Assembly: GCA_947259415.1 (NCBI GenBank) | Contig: CAMYMI010000018.1 | Coordinates: 1-64,000 of the forward strand | Length of the DNA: 64,000 nucleotides | Source of the DNA: an uncultured Ectothiorhodospiraceae bacterium | GTDB taxonomy: Bacteria; Pseudomonadota; Gammaproteobacteria; UBA9214 | Direction of reading: 5' to 3' | Shown here: piece by piece, positions 32,701 to 41,646 of the stretch | Numbering within the stretch: position 1 is the first letter of the stretch | Layout: each line of letters starts with the position of its first letter | The notes under the pieces: model-generated | Told to the model about the DNA's origin: nothing | Databases searched by the model: none | The model's input: the letters and a program-made list of their open reading frames with translations, nothing else | Translations under genes and position numbers: made by a program

Positions 32701-33249
32701 GCGGTGCAGGTAATCCTCTTCACCCGGACGTCCGGTGCGCTGCAACTCCAGATAGAAGCTGTCAGGAAACAGGGACCGCCAGCCATCCAGCAATCGGCGC
32801 GCCCGCTCGGGCTTGTTCGCCAGCAGGGCCTGGCCGATATCACCCGCACGCCCTGCTGACAGGGCGATCAGACCCTCGCTATGGCCTTCCAGCCAGGACT
32901 TCTCGAGCACCGGGTGCCCACGGTGCTGGCCCTCCGTGTAGGTGCGTGAGACCAGTTCCGTCAGATTGAGATAGCCCTCATGATGCCTGCAGAGCAGGAC
33001 CACGCGCGCCGGTCGTTCGGTCCCGCTCCCGTCCGCCACCCACAGGTCCACACCCACCACGGGTTTGATACCGGCAGCCATGGCGGCCCGGTAGAACTTG
33101 ACCATGGAAAACAGGTTGCTCTGGTCCGTTACGGCCACCGCCGGCATCCCCATGTCCGCCACTGACCGTGCCAGGCGTGGCACCCGGACAGTACCGTTCA
33201 CCAGCGAATATTCGGTATGGACGTGCAGATGTACGAAGCTGGGCTGCAT
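29749..33249 (-). CDS. dnaE: DNA polymerase III alpha subunit
   Basis: From the ATG at 33249 the catalytic subunit is 1166 residues, starting MQPSFVHLHVHTEYSLVNG. The N-terminal PHP domain (FVHLHVHTEYS) comes first. The palm holds the catalytic aspartates in MPDFDVDFCMDGRDRVIDYV near residue 390. GPGRGSGAGSLVAYAL and GYGFNKSHSAAYALISYQTA are diagnostic. The C-terminal OB domain and the region binding clamp and tau follow. An in-frame ATG at 33294 would add 15 residues with no family match. Normally rnhB lies directly upstream; here a diguanylate cyclase gene on the other strand intervenes. Confidence 0.97.
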   Translation of the reverse strand: MQPSFVHLHVHTEYSLVNGTVRVPRLARSVADMGMPAVAVTDQSNLFSMVKFYRAAMAAGIKPVVGVDLWVADGSGTERPARVVLLCRHHEGYLNLTELVSRTYTEGQHRGHPVLEKSWLEGHSEGLIALSAGRAGDIGQALLANKPERARRLLDGWRSLFPDSFYLELQRTGRPGEEDYLHRTVALAAETEVPVVATNDVHFIAPTDYEAHEARVCINEGRTLNDPRRSREFTDQQYLRTPAEMQELFRDIPEAIANSVEIARRCNLELDLGRNFLPDFPVPHGLTLDDYFRRLAREGLEQRFGEIISTETPEPDALKQEYRERLENEIDVIAEMGFPGYFLIVSDFIRWAKDNGIPVGPGRGSGAGSLVAYALLITDLDPIKYDLLFERFLNPERVSMPDFDVDFCMDGRDRVIDYVAERYGRERVSQIITYGSMAAKAVVRDVGRVLGHPYGFVDRIAKLIPFEIGMTLDKALDQEAALKELYKGDDDVRAVIDLARSLEGLARNAGKHAGGVVIAPSRLTDFTPLYCEQGGDALVSQFDKDDVEAVGLVKFDFLGLRTLTIIDRALKTINAAGADSGKPPVEISSIPLTDRPTFELLKACATTAIFQLESSGMKELIRRLQPDSFEDIVALVALFRPGPLQSGMVDDFIKRKHGAAISYPHPDLEPILKPTYGIILYQEQVMQIAQVLAGYSLGGADLLRRAMGKKKPEAMARQRAIFLKGALERNVDEKVASHIFDLMEKFAGYGFNKSHSAAYALISYQTAWLKTHYPAAFMAAVLSADMDNTDKIVRLVAECRDMKLKVVPPDVNTSDCYFTTQSGNTIVYGLGAIKGVGQAAIEAMLDERRERGDFTDLYNLCQRVDLRKINRRVMEALVRAGALDSMGDTRATQMANLPLALKLAEQTTRNQDTGQDDLFGEAAAVVCTPQDRQVLPEWDDEQKLMGEKETLGLYLTGHPITRYQAELSRITSAKLAQLAVSGGDGPGQPEVRREWAERSVTIAGLVMSMRTRRTQRGSKIAFLTLDDDSARIEVRVFSEVFDRHQALLGKDKVLVIKGTLGLDDYSGGNQVTAQEIYDINQAREHYARRLVVGVEAGQAGNGFVHSLADILKPFREGQCRVCIDYLGGGAEARLALGDEWTVHPTDELLHRLQELAGNEHVQVEYS

Positions 33250-33508
33250 GGAAAAAGTGTGGTGCTTTAGCGGCCGGTATTCAAGCCCTGACATGAATTA
33301 ATATATTTTCTAGGAAACAGTTATATATTATTGATTATATGAATAATATTTAACTCGTTCTCTGTTGACATTGGCCGGGTGCCGGGTGCACGGCCTGCAG
33401 CCGGTTCAGGCACCGCTGTTTCCTGACACCGATTTTAAGTCACGCGGCAAGCGGCCGATAAATGTATGTCACCCTGTTACCGCAAAATAACCGATGCCGA
33501 TATAACCG
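33250..33508. other. Divergent AT-rich spacer between dnaE and the diguanylate cyclase gene
   Basis: This 259-base gap must hold the start signals of two divergent genes. The left half is strongly AT-rich (33300-33355) and contains a TATAAT on the minus strand (33334-33339) that could be a -10 box for dnaE, but its -35 position is poor. A TTGACA at 33365-33370 on the plus strand has no -10 at a suitable distance. No coding sequence is seen. The diguanylate cyclase ATG has no clear Shine-Dalgarno sequence. Confidence 0.4.
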
Positions 33509-34612
33509 ATGCCGACAAAAAATCTGGACAAACCGCTGCATTGCTCCGAACTCTGCAAGGATAATGAACTCAAGAGCTTCTCCCGGAGCATGGCCGAGTT
33601 GCAATGGCTCATGCTCATCATCGTCATGGTGTATTTCTTTATCCCAACCCGCACCATCGAGGCGCCCGACACCCTGATCGGTATCATGAGCGCTTACGCC
33701 GTCTTCATACTGCTGTTCCGCTACGTGGGGACACGTCTCGAAGACACCCCCTGGAAACTGGCGATCGAAACCTGGGCAATGATCAGCTTTATCACCCTTG
33801 CCATATGGCAAACCGGTGGTATTGAAAGCCCGTTACAGAACCTGTACCTGATTTCGGTCATTGCCTGCGCCATCACGCTGGGCAAGGCCATGACCATACT
33901 CGAGGTCGCACTGATCGCCTGCTGCTATCTTTACATGGGTTACCACTACTACTCCACGGACATCTTTTCCGGCCAGACATTCACGTTTATCGTGGCCAGG
34001 TTCTCGCCACTGTTGCTGGTGGCCTATGTCACGTCCATTCTGGCATCGGATATTCTCAATGCCAAAAGGCGGATCACCGAGCTGTCGCAGACAGATGACC
34101 TGACCGGCATCTCGAACATGCGTGCCTTCAATGAAATCTTCGAGAAGGAAATCGCCAGTGCGGCACGTTACGCCTACCCGCTGAGCGTGCTCATGGTCGA
34201 CCTCGACAAACTCAAGCTGGTGAATGACCAGTTCGGACATACCACCGGCAGCGACTTGATCAGGCACGCCGCGAGTCTGATGAAGAGCGGGATCAGGGAA
34301 GCCGATATTCTCGCGCGTTACGGCGGCGATGAGTTTGTAATTCTCATGCCACATACCGATGCCAGAAGTTCAGCACTGGTCGCAGAACGCATCCGGAAAC
34401 TGTTTGAAACCAACCCGCTGAACATCGATGGTCACGGGCTCCCGGCCAGCGTCAGCATCGGTATTGCCAGTTACCCCGAAAACACCAACCGGCCGGAGAC
34501 TCTCCTGGACAAGGCCGATGCCGCTCTCTATCAAAGCAAGACGTCAGGACGCAATCGCAGCACCACCTGCAACGATATGCCGAAGGCCGCCCGGGTCCAG
34601 GCCTGCGCCTGA
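33509..34612 (+). CDS. Membrane-bound diguanylate cyclase (GGDEF domain)
   Basis: This 367-residue protein has five or six N-terminal membrane helices (about residues 27-190) and a C-terminal GGDEF domain (about 195-355). The domain contains the signature YGGDEFVIL near residue 270. The product-inhibition I-site RxxD (READ) lies five residues before it, so both synthesis of cyclic di-GMP and feedback control look intact. DDLTGISNMRAFNEIFEKEI marks the domain start. The membrane part resembles no named sensor domain that I recognise. It is inserted between rnhB and dnaE, on the opposite strand, in an otherwise conserved block. Confidence 0.9.
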   Translation: MPTKNLDKPLHCSELCKDNELKSFSRSMAELQWLMLIIVMVYFFIPTRTIEAPDTLIGIMSAYAVFILLFRYVGTRLEDTPWKLAIETWAMISFITLAIWQTGGIESPLQNLYLISVIACAITLGKAMTILEVALIACCYLYMGYHYYSTDIFSGQTFTFIVARFSPLLLVAYVTSILASDILNAKRRITELSQTDDLTGISNMRAFNEIFEKEIASAARYAYPLSVLMVDLDKLKLVNDQFGHTTGSDLIRHAASLMKSGIREADILARYGGDEFVILMPHTDARSSALVAERIRKLFETNPLNIDGHGLPASVSIGIASYPENTNRPETLLDKADAALYQSKTSGRNRSTTCNDMPKAARVQACA

Positions 34613-34633
34613 AACTCAGCCTGCAGAGACGCC

Positions 34634-35233
34634 TCAGGCCTCTCCCCCCTCCAGCAATCTCCTGACCGGCGCATAGGAACGCCGGTGTATTGGCGTCACC
34701 CCCAGCTTTTGCAGCGCCTCGAGGTGCATCCGGCTGGGGTAACCCTTGTGCCGGGCCAGACCATAGCCCGGGTACAGGCTGTCCAGCTGGAGCATCTCGC
34801 GGTCACGCGACACCTTGGCGACAACCGAAGCGGCGCTGATCGAAGCGACCTTGTCGTCACCCTTGATGACCGCCTGCACCGGACAGGCCAGCTGCGGGCA
34901 CTGGATGCCATCGACCAGGACTGAATCGGCCGGGGGTACCAGCTGTTCCACGGCGCGACGCATGGCCAGCAAGGTTGCCTCGAGTATGTTGATCCTGTCG
35001 ATCTCTTCAACATCGGCACGCCCCACAGCCCAGGCCAGGGCAGTTTCGGTGATTTCATCGAACAAGGCAGCGCGGCGCGTTTCTGTAAGTTTTTTGGAGT
35101 CACGCAGACCAGAGAGGGGGTGTTGCGGATCAAGAATGACCGCGGCGGCGATCACCGGACCCGCCAGCGGCCCGCGGCCCGCCTCGTCAACACCGGCTAC
35201 ACGCCGGGAGGTACAATCGAACAGCTCATCCAT
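34634..35233 (-). CDS. rnhB: Ribonuclease HII
   Basis: From the ATG at 35233 this is a 199-residue enzyme that cuts RNA at RNA-DNA junctions and removes single ribonucleotides. The N-terminal [20 protein letters not shown] holds the catalytic DE pair, and [12 protein letters not shown] follows. [11 protein letters not shown] and the [15 protein letters not shown] segment carry the further acidic residues, and [18 protein letters not shown] is conserved. The longer in-frame start at 35320 lies inside lpxB. The ATG overlaps the lpxB stop by eight bases. It converges on the diguanylate cyclase gene, with 21 bases between stops. Confidence 0.96.
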   Translation of the reverse strand: MDELFDCTSRRVAGVDEAGRGPLAGPVIAAAVILDPQHPLSGLRDSKKLTETRRAALFDEITETALAWAVGRADVEEIDRINILEATLLAMRRAVEQLVPPADSVLVDGIQCPQLACPVQAVIKGDDKVASISAASVVAKVSRDREMLQLDSLYPGYGLARHKGYPSRMHLEALQKLGVTPIHRRSYAPVRRLLEGGEA

Positions 35234-36386
35234 GATGGCCCACCATGGCCAGCACCGCATGCGCCGCGCCACGGTTCGCGTCACGGCGCAGATCGTCATG
35301 AATCTTCGTAAAGATCGCACGGACCCCGGCGGAATGATCGGGATTATCCAGTAAACCCATTAGTTCACGCCCGAGATTATCGGCGGTCACCTCGTCCTGG
35401 ATCAGCTCCCTGACCACCGGTTGCCCTGCCAGCAGGTTCGGCAGTGAATAATAGTCCGTTTTAACCAGCCGCTTCGCGATCCGGTAAGTCAGGGGTGACA
35501 GGCGGTAGGCCACGACCATCGGCCGCTTGAGCAGCATGCATTCGAGTGCCGCGGTTCCTGAGGCCAGCAGCACGGCATCGGCGGCGGCCATCGCCTCGAG
35601 TGACCTGCCTTCGAGCAGGGTCATCGGGATATCTGTCCGGACCCCGGCGAGTTCCTTCTCGAACAATTCACGGCAGCGGTTGTTCGCCAGGGGCACAACA
35701 AATTCCAGATCCGGTTTGAGTTTCCGGCACCAGGCTGCTGCCCCGATAAACGGTCCGGCAAGACGCGCGACCTCATCGGCACGGCTCCCGGGCAACAGGG
35801 CAACAAGCCCCCCGTTGCTCCCGAGCCCCAGGTGCTGCCGGGCCAGCACCTGATCGATATCGTCTGCCAGCAGGTCCGCCAGCGGATGGCCGACACAACG
35901 GACACGAAGCTGCTGCTCCCGGTAGAAGCGTTCCTCAAACGGGAACAGGGTCAACATGCAGTCGATACTGCGGGCAATCTTGCGCACCCGGTACTGGCGC
36001 CATGCCCATACCGAGGGACTGACATAGTGCAGCGTCCTGACCCCGCCACGCTTGAGTCTGCGCTCCAGGCCCAGGTTGAAATCAGGCGCATCGACGCCGA
36101 TGAAAATGTCCGGAGGGTTATCCAGAAAGTGTGCACCGAGCTCACGCCGCATCAACAACAGCCCGGGCAGGTGCCGGACGACCTCGGCAAACCCCATCAC
36201 CGACAGGCGTTCCATCGGGTAGAGACTGAAGCAACCCGATTCTTTCATGCGCGGGCCAGCAATACCCTCAAACATCGCGTCAGGAGCCTGCTCGCGTATC
36301 GCCTCGATCAGCCCCGCACCCAGCAGGTCGCCGGAGGCCTCCCCGGCAACGATGCCCACGTGGAGGGGATGGGTGTTATTGCTCAT
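35226..36386 (-). CDS. lpxB: Lipid-A-disaccharide synthase
   Basis: This 386-residue glycosyltransferase joins UDP-2,3-diacylglucosamine and lipid X to form the lipid A disaccharide. The N-terminus contains [40 protein letters not shown] near residue 92, [20 protein letters not shown] near 115 and [15 protein letters not shown] near 193 are typical. [20 protein letters not shown] near residue 270 is the sugar-nucleotide-binding region. The order lpxD-fabZ-lpxA-lpxB-rnhB is preserved, with a 100-base gap to lpxA. Confidence 0.97.
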   Translation of the reverse strand: MSNNTHPLHVGIVAGEASGDLLGAGLIEAIREQAPDAMFEGIAGPRMKESGCFSLYPMERLSVMGFAEVVRHLPGLLLMRRELGAHFLDNPPDIFIGVDAPDFNLGLERRLKRGGVRTLHYVSPSVWAWRQYRVRKIARSIDCMLTLFPFEERFYREQQLRVRCVGHPLADLLADDIDQVLARQHLGLGSNGGLVALLPGSRADEVARLAGPFIGAAAWCRKLKPDLEFVVPLANNRCRELFEKELAGVRTDIPMTLLEGRSLEAMAAADAVLLASGTAALECMLLKRPMVVAYRLSPLTYRIAKRLVKTDYYSLPNLLAGQPVVRELIQDEVTADNLGRELMGLLDNPDHSAGVRAIFTKIHDDLRRDANRGAAHAVLAMVGHHG

Positions 36387-36486
36387 AGCGGAACATGCTT
36401 ATGGAAGGCCGCCTGTCCCCGGGGCAATGACAGGGCTACTGGTGGTTTTTGACAGTCAACGGGAACAAGCCTGGCAGGGCTGTGCA

Positions 36487-37257
36487 TCAGCGAACGATGC
36501 CACGCTTCTGCTGACTGATGAAGGACACCAGCTGTGCCACCTCCTCCTGCTCCTTTGCCATGTCCTGTAATTCGGCGAGCGCTTCCTGCAACGACAGGTT
36601 TGAGCGGTACAGGATCTTGTAGGCCTGGCGCAGTGCCTGTTGCGCCTTGTCCGTGAAACCGCGGCGTTTCAGGCCCTCTGTATTCAGGCCGCGGGGGCGT
36701 GCCGGACTGCCGTCCACGATGACAAAAGGCGGCACATCCTTCTTGATACCGCTGCCGAAGGCACAGAATGAGTGCGCACCTATGGCGCAGAACTGGTGCA
36801 CCAGCGTGAAGCCACCGAGAATCGCATAGTCATCGACCCGAACATGACCGGCAAGCGAGGCATTATTCGAGAAGATGGTCTGGTTTCCTATCATGCAGTC
36901 GTGGGCGATATGGACATAGGCCATGATCCAGTTGTCGTCACCGATACGGGTGACGCCTGCATCCTGCACGGTGCCCCGGTTGATGGTAACGAATTCGCGT
37001 ATCAGGTTACGGTCACCAATCTCGAGCCGGGTCGGCTCGCCAGCGTATTTCTTGTCCTGGGGTGCCTCACCGACCGAGGCGAACTGGTAAATCCTGTTGT
37101 CACAGCCGATGCGGGTCGGACCGTTGATCACCGCATGGGGACCGATCCAGGTGCCCGCGCCGATCTCGACATCAGGCCCGACAATCGAGAATGCCCCGAC
37201 GCTGACATCTTCTGCCAGCCGGGCAGCAGGGTCGATGACCGCTTGCGGATCGATCAA
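36487..37257 (-). CDS. lpxA: UDP-N-acetylglucosamine acyltransferase LpxA
   Basis: This hexapeptide-repeat enzyme performs the first acylation of lipid A synthesis. Its left-handed beta-helix repeats begin [20 protein letters not shown]. The catalytic histidine is in [18 protein letters not shown] near residue 120. [17 protein letters not shown] follows. I chose the TTG at 37257 because it overlaps the fabZ stop as TTGA and aligns with the normal MID N-terminus, giving 256 residues. The ATG at 37281 would add eight residues inside fabZ. The C-terminal helical region is complete. Confidence 0.93.
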   Translation of the reverse strand: MIDPQAVIDPAARLAEDVSVGAFSIVGPDVEIGAGTWIGPHAVINGPTRIGCDNRIYQFASVGEAPQDKKYAGEPTRLEIGDRNLIREFVTINRGTVQDAGVTRIGDDNWIMAYVHIAHDCMIGNQTIFSNNASLAGHVRVDDYAILGGFTLVHQFCAIGAHSFCAFGSGIKKDVPPFVIVDGSPARPRGLNTEGLKRRGFTDKAQQALRQAYKILYRSNLSLQEALAELQDMAKEQEEVAQLVSFISQQKRGIVR

Positions 37258-37694
37258 GAGTTGATGTCCCTCTCGGTACACATGATTTCAGCTGCAGCGA
37301 CCAGCTTGCCATCGACCTTTGCATTACAGTCGAATACCCAGATACCGCGTTTCGCCTTCAGCAGATTGGCAGTCAAAACCAGCTGATCGCCCGGCTCCAC
37401 GGGCTGCTTGAAGCGCACCTTGTCCATGCCGACGAGGAAATAGAGGGTGTTCCTCTCGGCCGACTGATCGAGCGTTCGGAAGGCCAGTAGCCCGGTTGCC
37501 TGCGCCATGGCCTCGAGAATGAGCACGCCGGGCATTACCGGACGCTGCGGGAAATGACCCTGAAAGAACGGCTCATTGTAGGTGACATTCTTGATGCCGG
37601 TCAGCGATTCGCCTGGATTGAATTCGGTCACCCGGTCAATCAGCAGGAACGGGTAACGGTGCGGCAGATGTTTCAATATCTGGTTAATGTCCAT
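37254..37694 (-). CDS. fabZ: 3-hydroxyacyl-[acyl-carrier-protein] dehydratase FabZ
   Basis: This 146-residue hot-dog-fold enzyme dehydrates 3-hydroxyacyl-ACP in fatty acid elongation. [14 protein letters not shown] at the N-terminus and [20 protein letters not shown] near residue 45 carry the active-site histidine and glutamate. [18 protein letters not shown] is also conserved. It competes with LpxA for hydroxyacyl-ACP, and the two genes overlap at TTGA. It sits between lpxD and lpxA as in E. coli. Confidence 0.97.
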   Translation of the reverse strand: MDINQILKHLPHRYPFLLIDRVTEFNPGESLTGIKNVTYNEPFFQGHFPQRPVMPGVLILEAMAQATGLLAFRTLDQSAERNTLYFLVGMDKVRFKQPVEPGDQLVLTANLLKAKRGIWVFDCNAKVDGKLVAAAEIMCTERDINS

Positions 37695-37738
37695 GACTAA
37701 GGCTGGTGTCCTGTCGGTTATAGTTCAGTACCCGGAAC

Positions 37739-38761
37739 TCAGTCTTTGGGGTCAAGCCTGCGTTCCAGTGCCTGCAGTCTACGCGCCAGCTGGTCCAGTT
37801 TCCTGAAGCGTGCATAGTTTCTGTTCCAGTCGGAATTCTCCTGTGCCGGGACGCCGGATGAATAGACACCGGGGCTGGTTATGGACTTGGTCACCATGGT
37901 CATGCCGGTCACCGTCACATTATCCGCGATTTCCAGATGGCCGACGATCCCGGCCCCCCCGCCGATCATGCAATGCCGCCCTATCCTGGCGCTTCCGGAG
38001 ATGCCCACGCAACCGGCGATCGCGGTATGCTCCCCGATGTGTACGTTATGCGCAACCTGGATCTGGTTATCGAGCTTCACCCCGTCCTCGATCACGGTAT
38101 CGTCCAGGGCACCGCGGTCGATACTGGTATTGGCACCGATTTCGACATCATTGCCGATACGCACGCCCCCGAGCTGCGGCACCTTCAGCCAGCGGTCATT
38201 CTCTTTAGCCAGGCCAAAGCCGTCACTGCCGATCACCGCACCGGGGTGGATGATCACCCGTTCACCGATGTTTACGCCGTGGCAGATGACAACATTGGCG
38301 TGGAGATATCCCCCCGCTCTGACCCGGGTGTCCTGACCAATGAAACAGCCGCCGGCCAGCTGGGTGCCGGCATCGATATGCACACCGTCCTCGATAATAC
38401 AGTTCGGACCGATCCAGGCAGAGGCATCGATGGCACAGTTCCTGCCGATGCTGGCACTCGGGTGCACGCCCTGGCGGGGCGACGCTGGCGGAACGATCAG
38501 CGCAGCCGCCCGGGCGTAGGCAACATAGGGGTTGGCGGTGATAATCGTCGCCGTTGGGCACTCCTTGGCAAATTCCGGCCTGATAATGACCGCAGCAGCA
38601 GCCGTGTGCTGCAGGTGTTTCCTGTAGACGGTATTGGCAAAAAAGCTGATTGACCCGGAGTCGGCATTCTGCAAGGTGGCCACTGCAGAGATCACGCAGT
38701 TCGGATCCCCCTGCAGTTCACCACCGATAATGTCCGCCAGTTCGCCGAGTGTCAGCCCCAT
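37739..38761 (-). CDS. lpxD: UDP-3-O-(3-hydroxyacyl)glucosamine N-acyltransferase LpxD
   Basis: This 340-residue enzyme adds the second acyl chain in lipid A synthesis. The N-terminal uridine-binding domain includes LGELADIIGGELQGDPNCVI and GSISFFANTVYRKHL. A long left-handed beta-helix follows (about residues 100-290) with the catalytic histidine in QIQVAHNVHIGEHTAIAGCV and the block GRHCMIGGGAGIVGHLEIAD. A C-terminal helix ends the protein. It lies between skp and fabZ. Confidence 0.97.
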   Translation of the reverse strand: MGLTLGELADIIGGELQGDPNCVISAVATLQNADSGSISFFANTVYRKHLQHTAAAAVIIRPEFAKECPTATIITANPYVAYARAAALIVPPASPRQGVHPSASIGRNCAIDASAWIGPNCIIEDGVHIDAGTQLAGGCFIGQDTRVRAGGYLHANVVICHGVNIGERVIIHPGAVIGSDGFGLAKENDRWLKVPQLGGVRIGNDVEIGANTSIDRGALDDTVIEDGVKLDNQIQVAHNVHIGEHTAIAGCVGISGSARIGRHCMIGGGAGIVGHLEIADNVTVTGMTMVTKSITSPGVYSSGVPAQENSDWNRNYARFRKLDQLARRLQALERRLDPKD

Positions 38762-38790
38762 GCGGGTGCTTCCCTAGAGCGACCGCGAGG

Positions 38791-39303
38791 TCATTTGCCC
38801 TTTAGTTTCGCGGCAACGCTGTCGGTAATATCAATCCGGTCGCTTGAAAAAACCACACCCTGACTCAGGATCAGATCAAAATTCTGTTCCTTGGCGAATT
38901 CCACGACGGCGTCATACATGTCCTTCTGCAGCTTGGTGAGTACCTCGTTGCGCCTGATATTGAGGTCGTCGCGAAATTCCTCCTGGGTACGCTTCAGGTC
39001 ACGTCGCTTGCTGAGAATATCGCGCTCCAGCTTGGAACGTTCCGACTCGCTCATGACCGCACCATCGCGGGACAGGCGATCCTCCAGGTCCTTTATCTCG
39101 CGCTGCAACGCCACCAGCGCTTTCTCCCTCGGGGTGAACTCTGACTCGATCTTGCTTTGGGCAGACTGAACCTGGGGTGCGGCCTCCATCAGTTTTGCCG
39201 TATCTACAAAGCCGATTTTCATTTCTGCTTGCACGCCACCGGAATACATCGCACCGGCTGCAAGCAGGCTTGCTATCAATACTGCTGGTCTGTATCTATT
39301 CAA
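38791..39303 (-). CDS. skp: Periplasmic chaperone Skp/OmpH
   Basis: This periplasmic chaperone carries unfolded outer-membrane proteins to the BAM complex. I chose a TTG start at 39303 because GGAGA lies a few bases upstream and the result is a clean signal peptide (NRYRPAVLIASLLAAGAMYS, cleaved after VQA). The mature part begins EMKIGFVDTAKLMEAAPQVQ and forms a long charged coiled coil (about residues 50-130). The total is 170 residues, near the E. coli length. The in-frame ATG at 39393 would reach back into bamA and gives no signal peptide. It follows bamA by 31 bases. Confidence 0.9.
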   Translation of the reverse strand: MNRYRPAVLIASLLAAGAMYSGGVQAEMKIGFVDTAKLMEAAPQVQSAQSKIESEFTPREKALVALQREIKDLEDRLSRDGAVMSESERSKLERDILSKRRDLKRTQEEFRDDLNIRRNEVLTKLQKDMYDAVVEFAKEQNFDLILSQGVVFSSDRIDITDSVAAKLKGK

Positions 39304-39334
39304 GATAATTCTCCATGTTCGCCATCTATAATAT

Positions 39335-41614
39335 TCAGAAAAATGTACCGATCGTAAACTGGAAGTTCTGTATCTCGTCCCCCGACTCGTCATTGATCGG
39401 ATAGCCCAGACTGATCGAGAGCGGTCCCAACGGCGAGAGCCACAGGCCTGCCAAGCCTGCAGAATACCTCAAATCACCGGCATCGAAGTCCTCGAAGTCC
39501 TCAAAAACATTACCAATATCGAAAAATGCGCTCATCCGGAACGACTTGGTATCCTCAAAAAACGGCACCGGGAAGATCAGCTCGGCATTGCCCACGACCC
39601 GGAAACTCCCGCCGATCGGATTACCGTTCGAATCACGGGGCCCCAGGGTATTATCCTCGAAACCACGCACCGAGCGCACCCCGCCGGCGAAGAAATTCTC
39701 GAAAAACGGCAACTCCTCAAAATCGCCGAAGCCATCCCCGTAGCCCAGTTCGCCATTCAGCGACAGGGTCAGGTTCCTGGTCAACGGCACAAATTGCGAT
39801 TGCCGGTAGTTCAGCTTGTAATACTCCAGCCCCGAGCCCGGTACGGTGGTCTCCAGGGCAACCCGCATCAGCCCGCCGCGGTCCGCGAAGATCGCCTTGT
39901 TGCGGGTGTCACGAGCCCAGCTGCCGGTGAGTTTGATGTTATCGTAGCTATCCCCATGCTGGTTGATAAAGTCGAATACCTCAAAAGGTGAGGAAATGGT
40001 TGGCTTGAGCTCGATATTCTCGTACTCGGTATTGAGATATATCCTTTCAAATTCCGTGATCGGGATACCGAAGCTGACATTGACGCCGAATGAATCGGTA
40101 GTGTAGTCGGAAAGATTGGCCTCATCCGCATCGGTTTCCCTGTAGAACATACCGAAGCCGCGACTGATGCCGTCGATGGTGTAGTAGGGATTGGTATAGG
40201 AAAAACTGTATAAGGTGTTGACGTCACTGTTGTTGAAGGCAAAGCTGACACGCTTGCCGCTGCCGAGAAAGTTGTCCTGCGAGACGCTTGCATTGAACAG
40301 CAGGCCCGAGGACTGCGAATAACCAAGACCGGCAGTGATGCTTCCGGAAGATGTCTCGGTGACCGAGTAGTTGACGTCAACCTGGTCAGTAGTCCCCGGC
40401 ACCGTGGGTGTCTCGACATTGACGTCCTCGAAATAGCCCAGCCGCTGCAGGCGCTCACGCGAGCGTTCCACCTTCTCGGCAGAAAACCAGCCGGCCTCCA
40501 TCTGGCGCATCTCGCGGCGCAGGACTTCATCGCGCGTGGACACGTTACCTTCAAGGTTCACACGGCGCACATAGACCCGGTTGCCGGGATCGATAAAGAA
40601 GGCCAGTGATACCTCGTTTTTTTCGTCATCCAGTTCAGGGACCGTGTTGACATTGGCAAAGGCGTAGCCGTTATCTCCCAGTTTGGCACTGATGCGGTCA
40701 ACCGCCTCGGTGACCCGTTTGCGTGAGAACACATCTTCCGGGTTGATCCTGACCAGCGGGAAAAGTTCCTCCGGCTCGACCACCAGGTCACCGGACAGTG
40801 TGACCTCACTGATCGTGTACTGCTCACCTTCGCTGATGTTGATAGTGATGTAGATGTCTTTCTTGTCAGGCGTGATAGATACCTGGGTTGAAGTGATATT
40901 GAAATTCAGGTAACCGCGATCGAGGTAAAAGGAACGCAGTATCTCCAGGTCCGCCGCGAGTTTCTGCTTGGAATACTGGTCGTTTTTCGTTACAAAGGAA
41001 AAAAATGTGGGGGTGCTGAGGGTAAAATCATCGAGCAGTTCTGTGTCCGGGTAGTGTTGATTCCCGACGATATTTATCTGCTTGATCCTGGCAACCCGCC
41101 CTTCAGATATATCGATGAGGATGCCGACGCGGTTTCTTTCCAGCGGGGTCACTGTCGTATCGAGCCTGACCGCGTATTTACCCCTGCTGAAATACTGGCG
41201 TTGCAACTCCTGCTCGACCTTGTCGAGCAGGGAACGGTCGAAGACCCTGCCCTCGGCCAACCCGATCTGCTTGAGGCCATCGAGCAACTCATCGGTCTCC
41301 AGGTCCCGGTTGCCCTTGATCTCGATGCTGCTGATCGCGGCACGCTCCGTAACGTGGACGACCAGGATATCCCCGTCCTGTTCCAGATAGACATCATTGA
41401 AGAAGCCGGTCTTGAACAATGCCCTGATCGCAGCCGCCGAGCCCTCGGTATCGATGGTCTCGCCGACCTTGACCGGCAGGTAATTGAACACCGTACCGGC
41501 CGAGATCCGCTGTAGTCCCTCTACCCGTACATCCTCTACCACAAACGGCTCAAATGCGCGGGCCGTCCCTGACAGCAGCAGGAACAACACAAGGGCCTGG
41601 AAGATGGTTCTCAT
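39335..41614 (-). CDS. bamA: Outer membrane protein assembly factor BamA
   Basis: This 759-residue outer-membrane protein folds and inserts beta-barrel proteins. A signal peptide ends near residue 20 (GTARAFEPF). Five POTRA domains fill about residues 21-420, starting FVVEDVRVEGLQRISAGTVF. The C-terminal 16-strand barrel contains the family loop VRGFEDNTLGPRD near residue 645, which carries the conserved VRGF motif, and ends in phenylalanine (FTIGTFF), the usual barrel-assembly signal. It lies between rseP and skp. Confidence 0.97.
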   Translation of the reverse strand: MRTIFQALVLFLLLSGTARAFEPFVVEDVRVEGLQRISAGTVFNYLPVKVGETIDTEGSAAAIRALFKTGFFNDVYLEQDGDILVVHVTERAAISSIEIKGNRDLETDELLDGLKQIGLAEGRVFDRSLLDKVEQELQRQYFSRGKYAVRLDTTVTPLERNRVGILIDISEGRVARIKQINIVGNQHYPDTELLDDFTLSTPTFFSFVTKNDQYSKQKLAADLEILRSFYLDRGYLNFNITSTQVSITPDKKDIYITINISEGEQYTISEVTLSGDLVVEPEELFPLVRINPEDVFSRKRVTEAVDRISAKLGDNGYAFANVNTVPELDDEKNEVSLAFFIDPGNRVYVRRVNLEGNVSTRDEVLRREMRQMEAGWFSAEKVERSRERLQRLGYFEDVNVETPTVPGTTDQVDVNYSVTETSSGSITAGLGYSQSSGLLFNASVSQDNFLGSGKRVSFAFNNSDVNTLYSFSYTNPYYTIDGISRGFGMFYRETDADEANLSDYTTDSFGVNVSFGIPITEFERIYLNTEYENIELKPTISSPFEVFDFINQHGDSYDNIKLTGSWARDTRNKAIFADRGGLMRVALETTVPGSGLEYYKLNYRQSQFVPLTRNLTLSLNGELGYGDGFGDFEELPFFENFFAGGVRSVRGFEDNTLGPRDSNGNPIGGSFRVVGNAELIFPVPFFEDTKSFRMSAFFDIGNVFEDFEDFDAGDLRYSAGLAGLWLSPLGPLSISLGYPINDESGDEIQNFQFTIGTFF

Positions 41615-41646
41615 TATTTTGTCTTCAGAAGGGGTCGCAAGCGGTG

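Noticed and set aside
30376-32859. Two long open frames on the plus strand (30376-31449 and 31714-32859)
   Set aside because: They lie antisense to dnaE, which has full family motifs. Long antisense frames are expected in GC-rich genes, and neither translation resembles a known protein.
33365-33370. Perfect -35 hexamer TTGACA before the diguanylate cyclase gene
   Set aside because: No acceptable -10 box lies 16-18 bases downstream; the DNA there is GC-rich.
37937-38653. A 238-codon plus-strand frame opposite lpxD
   Set aside because: It is an antisense shadow created by the hexapeptide-repeat codons of lpxD.
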